Source: Tetradesmus obliquus
Lineage: Eukaryota > Chlorophyta > Chlorophyceae > Sphaeropleales > Scenedesmaceae
DNA length: 64,000 nucleotides
Reading direction: 5' to 3'
NCBI GenBank assembly: GCA_030272155.1
Contig: CP126199.1
Span: 2,790,001-2,854,000 of the forward strand
Below are positions 47,472 to 56,898 of this stretch, piece after piece. The translations under genes were made by a program, and so were the position numbers. Under the pieces are notes generated by a model that worked only from the letters and a program-made list of their open reading frames with translations, was not told where the DNA came from and did not search any database. Each line of letters begins with the position of its first letter. The first letter of the stretch is position 1.

Positions 47472-48529
47472 AGGTACGGCTTTGCAGTGATCCAGAGCGC
47501 CTCTGCCGCACTCTGCACCTACACCTCTGCCATCGCCAAGGGCACAGTGTACGGCACCTGGACACCTGCCGGCGCTGGTGACCCTGAGGCTGAGGATGAC
47601 ACCTGCCGCGCATCTTTCAACGGCACACAGATTGACAGCCTGAGCGAGAAGGTCACAGTCTACAACTGCGGCTGCTGCGGCACCATCAACCGCAGGGGTG
47701 AGTGAGGGAATACTGCTGTTTTGAATTCTGCGGGGTGGCGTGGGGGGCGCCTTTGCTTGTGCTGTAGCTGTAGGCTGGTTTCACCAGTTGAGGAGGGATT
47801 GTAGGGATCGAGGAGTGATGGCTGGGTTGACTTCACCGTGGATAGCATTTCGAGGCTGTATGATGCTGCTTTGTGAAGTAGGGCCAGATGCATTGGCACC
47901 AGCGTGGTGCGCATGTTTTGCATGCAAGGACCGCAACAGGTGGCTGATGTTGTGTGGTGTTGAATGCTGTGCTCTCCAGGGTTGCAGGGATAGCTGGTGC
48001 AGAATTCGCACATCACCAAACACGCTTCGCTTGAGCCTCCTTGCGCAGTAATGCTGCGTAACTGCAATTGATGTACTGTCACAGGTGTCCCTCCTGCATG
48101 CACACACTGCGTCACTGAGAGCCACCACTCTTGCCGTTTGTGCATGTCCCCAACTGCAGGCTACAAGCTGTCTTGCCCTGCCAGCGTAGTTACATGCAGC
48201 TGATGCTGTTGAACAGCGGGCCCTCCTGCCTGCGCTCTCTGTTTTACACCTTCTGTTGACTGTGCCTGTCCTCAACTGCAGGCTACAAGCTGTCTTGCCC
48301 TACCAGCGTGGTGGAGTATGCTCCATCCGCCAACAACTGCTCTTCAAGCGTCTCCTGGACTGGCAGCGCTGGAGGCGATGGCACCAAGGTTTGCCTGAGG
48401 CCCACAAACAACGGCGCCCCAGGCGCCCCTCTGCAGTTCGGAACTATCTCTTCTGGCAAGTGCGCAATCTGGGACACTGCATCTACTGCCGACTGGCAGA
48501 AGGTGTGCATGAAGGTCAACAAGGTGTAA
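46589..48529 (+). CDS. Secreted twelve-cysteine protein, copy A
   Basis: Exons 46589-46791, 47474-47697 and 48282-48529 join in phase into 224 aa. The start is a clear signal peptide (hydrophobic TLLLAAFALLVVLATA), so the product should enter the secretory pathway and end in the wall or medium. The mature part carries twelve Cys: two in NRSCETAC, one in ALCTY, one in DTCRASFNG, three in NCGCCGT, then one each in LSCPT, NNCSS, KVCLR, GKCAI and KVCMK. Several N-glycosylation sequons are present. No known domain is recognised. A paralogue with the same exon phases and the same twelve Cys lies 4 kb downstream. A (CTG)10 tract forms the exon 2 acceptor, and an echo of the exon 3 start lies in intron 2. 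Confidence 0.85.
47441..47473 (+). repeat. (CTG)10-CAG forming a 3' splice site
   Basis: The tract ends in CAG|GTACGGC, the acceptor of exon 2 of secreted copy A. The same intron of copy B carries an equivalent tract at 51361-51397. Confidence 0.9.
48141..48190 (+). repeat. Echo of the exon 3 acceptor and start of copy A
   Basis: About 50 bases match 48263-48312 (the end of intron 2 and start of exon 3) with about four differences, including CAACTGCAG and the first coding bases. The frame then breaks, so it is not an alternative exon of any length. Confidence 0.9.
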
Positions 48530-50832
48530 GGCGTTGCGCTAGCTGCACCACACTCACGAGCCAGGTTCCGGGCTTGATTGACATTTGACGAAGTGACGTG
48601 AGAGTTGCTGCTGTACATGTTTGCACATGTCTACTGACAGTTACGCTTGGTATATCGCGTTCACTTCGACCACGAGTCTTGAAGTGATGGTTGGACATGG
48701 CTCCTGCTTGCATAGTTGCTGGCAATTGCTGCATCATGGTTCTGCTGGTGTACATGCATCAAATGCATGGCTCAAATCCCCTCTTGAGGTGACGCGCCAC
48801 AAAATGTACTGACCTGATCACTCTGACTGTTCACGTAGGATGCGATTAGCATGCGCCATCATGCTGCTGTGCCGCATGCGCCACTGCAGATGGTTGGCAC
48901 AACAAGTGTTGCATGAATGGTTGCGTTAGGGTGTATGCCTGCCACCCCAGTGTGATTCAGACAGGAAGGCATGGCAAAGCACATGTGGTGGACTTTGGCA
49001 CACACCGCTTTGTTCACCAAGAACAAAGCAGATGGCGGTTTCCGATGGTGCATGCACATGCGCACATGCTGTGCTGAAGTCACTTCCATGCCGCATGCAG
49101 CGCCCAGTGACGCTGCACGGCCTGGTTCTTTCTGCATGTGCACTGCCTTAACCCAACCACCCCACTTGGGCGCACGCAGCATTAGATCGGCCGCGCAGTC
49201 GCGGTGGACGCGCGGCGCCCTCTGCCGTGCTTGCCATTACCGGCCGCCGGCATGCAGGAGAGCGATCCTTGCTGACTTACCCAACTAAACGCACTACTGG
49301 TTGCTTGGAATGAGTACACGGTTGAGATGATTATGCATCAGTGGTTGCAGTTGTACTACGACGCAGTACGCCGCAGCCTGCTGGCTTGTTAAACGATGCA
49401 GCCGCTTGGAAAGTTGGCTGACTGGGCATAGGTGATGTTTCTGCGCAGTGTTGAGCAAAGTATTTTTGTAAGTTTTGCAAAGCACGTCATCTGTACTACA
49501 GTGGTTACTTTGCTCAACACTTCGCAGAAACATCACCTGCGGTTGAAATCAGTCTTCAGCAGCTGGCCCCTGGTTCCGTACTCTGCTGCAGCATGCGCCG
49601 AGTTGTGGTGTTTTGCTGCAGTGGAGCTGCTGCTTGGCTGCCCAGGCTGCACAAAGCTGTGCTGCTGCAGCCAGGGCAGTCGAGCAGCAACTGAGAGTGA
49701 TGCAATTCGCTCAGGAGCCAGCTGCCTTTGTCTTTAGTGGCTGGCTGCAGGAAGACCAGATCAAGTAAGCAGCAGAGAAGGCACATAACATGACAGTGCA
49801 GTGTGAGAGCTATAGCAGCTTGGAAAGCATTAGCTATATGTGGCTAGTACGCTGGAGTGAATATCTGGTACAATCATGCGTCCATAACCGCAACACAGGG
49901 CAAGCATGCAGCTTCTTGCGTGTGCTCTGGTTGCAACATGTGGCCGCACAACAGAGGTAGCACGCCAACCACAGTGACAGTGCTGAAACCTGTGACAATT
50001 CTGCAAGAGCTGCCAGGGCCATTCACTCCTCAACTGCTGGCTAGATTGCTCCCCTAGTGCTTGAGTACACCGTACCTGACTTGGGTGAATGAGCAGCAGC
50101 AGGTTGAAAAGAAGGCTCAGTCAGGCTGCCCTCTGCATTGCCATGTCGCAGGAACTCAAGCAGGTTGACAACGTTGCTGGCTGCGATCTAATAAAATCGT
50201 TTCTATACAATTATCACTTGCGTCCAGGCAGACATCGACACAGCCTGCTCTGTTGTAGTGTCAACAGCCTGTCACAAGGTCTGAAGGGTTTCGGCCTACT
50301 TTGCTGACGGTGAGGGCAATATAAACGGCTATGTGAAAGCTACCTAACAGCACCTGTGTGTTGCGAACGCTTGGATCGAGTGCACACCCTACAATCAAGG
50401 TGAGCCTCCTCGAAACGCCTGTGGGACCCACCCCGCGAAGTTGCACAGCAGACAGCAAACAGACGCTCAGGGCACTAAATTGCAGCATTGGTGGCTTATC
50501 TGTCAATGGCCTTAGATTGCAGGGGCCTCTCGTGCTGGCGAGAAAGGGCGTCGTGGTGGCTACCTGCGCTTCACGACAGCAACAGCAGCGCCAGCCACAC
50601 GTGCAAGTCCTCTCCGATAACCAACTTTTCATGTGCTGAAAGATCAAGATGTCGGCAATGGGTCAGCAGCGTGTGCGCTGTGGGACCCGGTCTAGATATT
50701 CTGACAGATATAGACCAGATCTGGCCCTCTGCATGTCACTGCTATGCTGCTAGCTCGAGCTGAACTGCTCAAGCCCCATTTAACAACCTGCTGCTGTTCT
50801 ATGTTCATGTTTGTTGCAGGAGAGCCCTCAAG
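48530..50832. other. Region between the two secreted-protein paralogues
   Basis: No coding exon is supported over 2.3 kb. It holds the 3' flank of copy A, the long inverted repeat at 49431-49537 and the promoter of copy B. TTTGTTGCAG|GAGAG at about 50811-50825 looks like a 5' UTR intron acceptor matching the one before copy A. Confidence 0.5.
49431..49537. repeat. 32-bp inverted repeat with 43-bp loop
   Basis: Arms 49431-49462 and 49506-49537 are complementary apart from one mismatch. The transcript of either strand would fold into one long hairpin. No clear target-site duplication flanks it and nothing coding is inside. Confidence 0.92.
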
Positions 50833-52331
50833 ATGGCAGCTAGGCCCCGCTCCGCCCTGGCCCTGGCAGCCTTTGCGCTGCTGCTGGTGCTGGCATCCGC
50901 CAGTGACAGGCAGCTGCTCAACAGGAGACCCAAGAGGAGCCCTACACCCGACAACCCTGTCTACACCTTTTCATGGGCCGACGTCTTCGTGCACCCTGGG
51001 ACCGACACCGTTGATGGGCTCTCAGGCCTGAACATCATAGGGGTGAACCGCACCTGCGAGGCCGCCTGCGCCAAGTAAGGGATAACAAGTGCTGCTGCAA
51101 ACGCACCCAACAAACCAGCCTTGTGCATTGCCTGAGGCGGTGAATCAGTTGAACGGGCATGTCAGTGGGATGATGGCTGCTGGTGGTGAGGCCAGCTGCT
51201 TGCTGTTGCTCCCGCCAAACCGCAGTCATCCCGGGTGCAGTGCACAATGCAGAGTCGTGCTTCCAGGGCGTGGGCTGCTCGGGCCATGACGATGGGCTGG
51301 TTGAATCCGCTTCACTCCACCTGCACTGCGCCCATCACAAACACAGCTAAACCACCCCTGTTGCTGCTGCTGCTGCTGCTGCATGCTGCTGCTGCAGCTA
51401 CGGCTTGGCACCAGTCCTGAGCGCAACTGCAGCACTCTGCTCCTACAAATCCCCTGCTGCCAACGGCTCCACAGTGTACGGCACCTGGACAGCCGCCGGC
51501 CTGGCTACGCTGAACGTACCCAACGGCGCGCTGCTTTCCACCTGCCGTGCTTCTGTCAACGGAGTCCAAGTCAACAGTGCCGCCGAGCGCGTTACTACCT
51601 ACCAGTGCGGGTGCTGCGGCACAATCGACCGCAGGCGTGAGTGCCATACGCTGCTGCTTTGGATGCTGCAACTTGAAACAACTAATCCGCAGCACCCTGC
51701 TCAGCTGACGCATCTAACGTGGACATATTACTTGCAGGTGGAATCGCCATCACGCTGCACACTAGCTGGCTGTCACATGCGTAATCACAACTGGTGGCTA
51801 CATACAGCGCTGCTTGACTAGGACGTGTCTCCTTACAGGGACCTATACTGCTGTCTGTGGTGTGCTGGTGGATCGCTCCGTGTGCTTTGCAGGCAGGTCC
51901 AAACAGCAGAGCACCGGCACGTTCAAAGACGCAGTGCTTGAGCTATGTTTCCTGCAGCATTGCCAAGCAAGCTGCATGCACTGTGATGTCTTTGCTAGCC
52001 CTTGTGCTTGCCTACTCTGCATCGCGTGAACCGCCTCCTGCTGCCTTGTGCAAATGCAGGTTGGCCCAGGGCCTGCTCTCCCAACAATGTGACCTTTGTT
52101 ACATCCTCCGCCAGCTGCCCACCCCAACCCGACCCACGTGCCAGGTGGACTACCACGGCGGGTGGAGATGGCAACAGCGTCTGCCTTAGGGGCACAGGCT
52201 CTGCACAAGCTTTCGGCGCCCAGGATTTTGGCACTATCCGTAATGGCAACTGCAACATCTACGACAGCGCACCTGCTGCTACGTGGCAGAGGGTGTGCAT
52301 GAGGGCGTACAATGCGACAGCCGGTGTGTAG
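50833..52331 (+). CDS. Secreted twelve-cysteine protein, copy B
   Basis: Exons 50833-51074, 51398-51636 and 52060-52331 join in phase into 250 aa, with the same intron phases (2 and 1) as copy A. The signal peptide is strong (LALAAFALLLVLASAS). The twelve cysteines recur in the same order: NRTCEAAC, ALCSY, STCRASVNG, QCGCCGT, RACSP, ASCPP, SVCLR, GNCNI and RVCMR. GSTVYGTWTAAG, CGCCGTIDRR and FGTIRNGNCNIYD are the best conserved stretches against copy A. A basic run (NRRPKRSPTPD) after the signal peptide could be a processing site. Function is unknown; wall, adhesion or defence roles are all possible. The stop is TAG at 52329-52331. Confidence 0.85.
51361..51397 (+). repeat. Interrupted CTG tract forming a 3' splice site
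   Basis: Two CTG blocks separated by CAT end in CTGCAG|CTACGGC, the acceptor of exon 2 of copy B. Confidence 0.88.
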
Positions 52332-53740
52332 GCTGCCGCTGTGTTGTTCAGCCATTTGGCAGGCGTTGACGGCTCACACTACTTCACCTGACATCTTGTG
52401 TACTACATGTACGCACATACACTTGAGTTGGCCATGCTCTGTATCCAGCACTTGATTTTGTTGATGTTTTGAAGTTGAACTTTGCAGCAATCTCTGTTGG
52501 CGCAATGAGAGCTGTGTATACAGTTTTGTGCTGCTTTGTAGCTGCATCAGCAATGATGGCTCGCAGCCCTTACTGGGAGCCTGAAGATGCACAGAGTGAT
52601 CGCTTCAACTTGTTCCCTCGGATGGTACAGTTGTGCATCATGCTGCTGTGCAACTGTGCAGCAGGGTAGCAAAACGGCTGATGAATGAAAACTAGACGCG
52701 ACAAATGGCTGCTGCTCCAGCCTGTGCGGAAAGGCGCCCTATGGCGTATCTGTGAATGGAAGCACAGCAGTTTGTTTACCCAGAAGATCCAAGCAGATTG
52801 CGGTTTGTGATAGTGCAAGCACATGCATACGTAGTGAAGGTAGACAGGATTTTATGCAGGCGCACGCTGCGCAGCGCTACTGTGACGTACGCAGCTGTGA
52901 GGCATCTGCGAATGCACTGCACGTGTGAAGCTCACGTTTCGGATGCGCACACAGTCATGCTAATATCTGTCATCAGCAGTCGCGCACACACGGCAAGTGC
53001 GGGATGCGATCACAAGGCTTGTCTGCTGTGCTACCACCACCTGGCAGCTACAGCAAGCTGAAGCGTGACCCTTGCTCGCCCATTTGATTAGCACTGCTTG
53101 CTAGTAGCAACAATTAGTTGGAGTGCCACACTGCTGCTCCCCACGAAGAGAGCACAACTCTAGTGATATGCTTATCCGGAGCCAAAGCAATGCTGTTGGC
53201 CGCAGGCATATGGTGGTTTTGCAGCAACCTGCCAGGGCGCCAGCGGCTGGTACTTGCCGCATAACACACTGAACCAGTCGCTATAGCAAGACAGCTAGCT
53301 AGCTGTCTTGTGCATGCATTGCAGCTATGGGGTACCCCATCAACCGGTTGACTGCCATACCTTTACATTCGGTGCGCTAGTGTGTGCAGCCCATGTGGCA
53401 AAAGCGCTGCAAATGTGTGGTGCAGGTGTAACTGGGTTGCACAATGTTTGAGGTACACAGTGCTGAACACTTTCAGCTTGTCAAGCCCTGGTAGACTGTT
53501 ACACAGCTGCTTGTGGCAGTCTACTCATCAGCCACTGGCAGCCAGGTCATGCAATGGCAGGTCAACCATCTCGCTGCCATGATGCAAACCTGCAACAGCT
53601 GTGCTCGTGCACGATACGAGGAGTCCACAAGGAGTGCCTTGTACAATACAAAACATACTGCCATGCACAGTGAATGCTGCCACAGGGCACGCAGCCAAGG
53701 GAATGCCACCCCCTCACAACCTGCAGGAAACCTTGTGAAA
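52332..53740. other. Convergent intergenic region
   Basis: This is the 3' flank of secreted copy B on the left and of the minus-strand WD40 gene on the right. TTACA at 53499-53503 (TGTAA on the minus strand) lies 240 bases past the WD40 stop. A palindrome cluster occupies 53287-53350. No exon is supported. Confidence 0.5.
53287..53350. repeat. Cluster of perfect palindromes, longest 24 bp
   Basis: A perfect 24-bp palindrome without spacer (53287-53310) is followed by TGCATGCA (53311-53318), ATGGGGTACCCCAT (53327-53340) and CAACCGGTTG (53341-53350). Confidence 0.9.
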
Positions 53741-54640
53741 TCACTTGTTATCAGGAGGGTATATGCTCCACATGCTGATGTGGTTGTCACGCCCCCCAGC
53801 CGCCAGCAACCTGCTGTCTGCACTGAACTGCACACACGCTACTTGCTGACTGTGCCAGCGCAGCAGTGCCAACGGCTGCGGCTTGCGCGCATGCCACACA
53901 CGCACCCTGCCGTCCCACCCTGCTGTTGCAGCAATCCTGCCATCCGGCCTAACCGCCACATCAGCAATGCCAGGGTTTGAAAGTGACAGCTGCTGGCCCA
54001 GCGCCAGCTGTCCTTTTGGTATGCTCAGTTGGAACACTGACAGATGCTCATCTGCAGAGCCGCAGAAGCCTGATGTGCAGGTAGGCGCTACAGCAAGGCA
54101 CATGACTGCTTCGCTGTGTAGCTTGGCTGCTGCTAGGGGCTGGCTGGGTTGCCGGGTGTCCCATAATGCTACACTGCCATCTTCATAACCAGCTATGGCA
54201 TGCAGCGCGCAGCCCTGCATACCATGTGAGGCACAGGCAGGGGCAGGCATGTGCACACTTAGGGATGAGCCGACAAAATGTCGTAGCATGCAGCACGGAA
54301 CCATGCAGGACACGCAGAACGATGAAGGCGTGGGCAAGCAAAGAAGCAGTGGTGTTACCAGCAGCAGTACTGAATGCAGCACTAAGAAGTTGGCTGCAGC
54401 ATGCCCTTGTGGAAAGCTCCTGCAAGCCAGGCACGCCTACAAGTATCTGTGACTTGCAAGCGTGATGTGCTGAGCTCAGCAGGCCACCGGAGCATCACGA
54501 GATCACTGCATTTTCAGACTCTTGAACCAGCTGCTCAAACAGAGCCTCCACCTACCTGGGGTTGCACCAGGGCCACAGCCATACACAGGCCATGCGTGGG
54601 CCGCTCCTGGCTGCGCTGCTGCCGCAGCAGCACCACATGC

Positions 54641-54681
<41 letters not shown>

Positions 54682-56499
54682 GTGCTGGTCCAGCTGCCAC
54701 AGCCCCACATCAGCAGCATCTGCAGCAGGCAGCGCCAGCATGCAAGGGCCACTGCTGGCTGTACTACCAGCAGCTGCTGCTTCAGCTGCTTGAGCAGCTG
54801 GATCTGCTGCTGCTGCTGCACCTGATCTCTGCATCAAGCGCTCCTCTGCTTCTTCTGTTAGGTCAGGCACTTCTGCTAGGTCCAGCGCTGAGTGCCATGC
54901 GGCTGTTGCTGTTGCTGCTGCTGTCTCTGCAGCTTCTGCATCACGGCTAAGTAAATCAAGCTCCTGCTGCTGCTGCGTTGTTGTGGTGGCTAGCTGCTGA
55001 GAGAGTAGACTGGTTGTGGCCGAGCTGTGTTGTGGATGTCTCATGGCCCCAGCAGCACCAGCAGCATCACTAGACAGTTGAAAGCCTTCTACAACAGCTG
55101 CCTCCTGCAGCTGTGCTGTGCTGCTGCCTGCGCCCTGTTGCGCCTGCTCTGCTGCACTGCAGCTACTGCTCTGCTGCCCCTGCTGCAGCAGCGCAAAGCG
55201 GCAGAAGTTGTAGGAACCAGCTGCAAGTGTCTGCGCTGGCTGGCTGCAGGGCGAGCAGGCGAAGTGAGCAGCAGAGAAGAAACAAGATACATCAGAGCAG
55301 TTGGTCAACAGCATGGACAACCGTTACTTCAACAGGTACGCTTATATCCTGGCATAACCATGCAGCGAAGGCAAGGACACGAAGCAATCATGCATGCAGG
55401 GGCATGCACATCAGCAGCCTGCAATATGCTGCAACACAGTGCATGAGCTCCTCAGTCAACAACAGTTGGTTACCAGCGCTGGATATGGCAGAACTCTGTT
55501 TGGGCTGCTAGGGTGGTCACCTGCTCAGGCTGCTGCCAGAGTGCAGCTCCCAGCACTTGACCACGCCATCCCTGCCCTGGCTGCAGCAGCAGCAGCAGCA
55601 GCAGGATGACAAGGAAATACTCAGCCAGGCTGGCGTGTGATTTGCCACACAGCTGAAATTCAGCATCCTCAAACAACCCAACAGCGCTTGCTGTGCTTGA
55701 ACTGTGCTGCCAGCACAGACACTGGCCTTGTCGCATCGCGCAAGCACCATTGCAGCTGCGGATGAAGCAGCAGCGCACATGAAACAGGCAGCCTTAGACA
55801 AAGGCTGGTGGTGCACATTGCAGCTGAGGGGTAGCTTTGCTGTGCTGCTGAGGCAGTGACCTGCAGTGCAACCAGCCTGGCAGCCCCACCTGACGATGAA
55901 AGGGCTGCTACTGACTGGGCAGGCCACTTGCAGGATGCCTGAGTGGCTCTCATGAGCTCTGCAGCAGCAGACGCAGCAGCAAGGCACTCCATGCTGTCTA
56001 GTTTGTTGAGATGTGCATACCAAGGAGATGCTGCAAAGGCCAAACTGTACATGCATGTACTGCCTAAAGAGGAAGTATTCGTGCTGAGCAGCACTTCAAG
56101 GGCCTCAGCAGTACGCCTAGACAAGCGTAACAGGGGCTGCCGCACCTTATGCTGGCTGTCGCCCGCCTGCTGTCAAGGTCCCAGAGCTTTAGCTCCCCTT
56201 CACCATCACTGCAGCAGAACATCAACACGCAAGTATAATCATGCCTGTGATACACAGCTTCAGCAATGTATCCATTGCTGCAGGATAAGACTGCTGAGCG
56301 CTAGACAATGGAGGACGGTGTACAGGCCTGTATAGGCCATAGGGGCGGGTGGTACTGCTGCTGTGCGCTGTGTAGTGCCGCGCAGTGCTCACCCAGCAGC
56401 AAGAGTACCGCATCCAGGCAGGAAGGCAACACACTGAACTGCTGCTCGGTGGCCTCTTAAGACATACAGCGGCTCTGGGGCTGGTGGGGGCTGCATCAT
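53741..56499 (-). CDS. DSE1: WD40 protein, DSE1/TANMEI-GNB1L (ASTRA Asa1) family
   Basis: Six exons join in phase: 56393-56499, 56146-56208, 55890-55958, 55521-55580, 54556-55243 and 53741-54214, giving 486 aa. The N-terminus PPPAPEPLYVLRGHRAAV is the family hallmark. Blades follow: EGELKLWDLDSRRA, AHESHSGILQ, SQGRDGVVKCWELHSG, and in the last exon AGYEDGSVALWDTRQ, KLHSEAVMCLAVAP, GRIAATAGWDGRVRVWHARK and NHISMWSIYPP, all in the order seen in Arabidopsis DSE1/TANMEI (embryo development, plasmodesmata) and animal GNB1L. The yeast relative Asa1 works with Tel2-Tti complexes that help PIKK kinases fold; that role here is inference. Exon 5 (229 residues) is largely low-complexity Ser/Gln/Ala and expands a loop. 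A double ATG starts the frame (56499 or 56496). Confidence 0.92.
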
Positions 56500-56898
56500 G
56501 TTTCTGCTGCTACTGCTGCTTCTGCTGAAACTGCAAGTGATCAAAATTTGCAGCGCATGTGTGTGGCAGTGCAGGGCTTGCAGCTGGCTAAGCCACACAT
56601 GGAACTATGGTTAACTTCAAAGTGCAAAAGGCTTTTGGACAGCATAACTCATCCAGAGAGCTCCTCCGTATGACACGTACACCCTCAGGGCCTGGCACAG
56701 GTGTCAGGTGTAACACAAAGGTTCGTCTACACGATGCCACCAGCAAACAGCTGCCTGGATCGTGTTCATAGGAGTTCTATAAGCGATTGACGGAGTAATT
56801 ATGTTGTGCAGCTGTGCGCTCTTAAGTCACCTGTAGTAGCTGTTCCTCTATCGTGCGACGTGCAAGATTTTTGTTGAACTCGAGCGGATCACTGCAAG
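56500..56898. other. Divergent promoter region, WD40 and PsbP-domain genes
   Basis: A 399-bp gap separates start codons facing away from each other, so it should hold both promoters. 56590-56830 has few triplets and is A/T-richer than its flanks. No specific motif is assigned. Confidence 0.5.

Noticed and set aside
49432-49737. Frames of about 100 residues beginning in the inverted repeat on both strands
   Set aside because: Both start with the same MMFLRSVEQS only because the arms are complementary; no further coding evidence.
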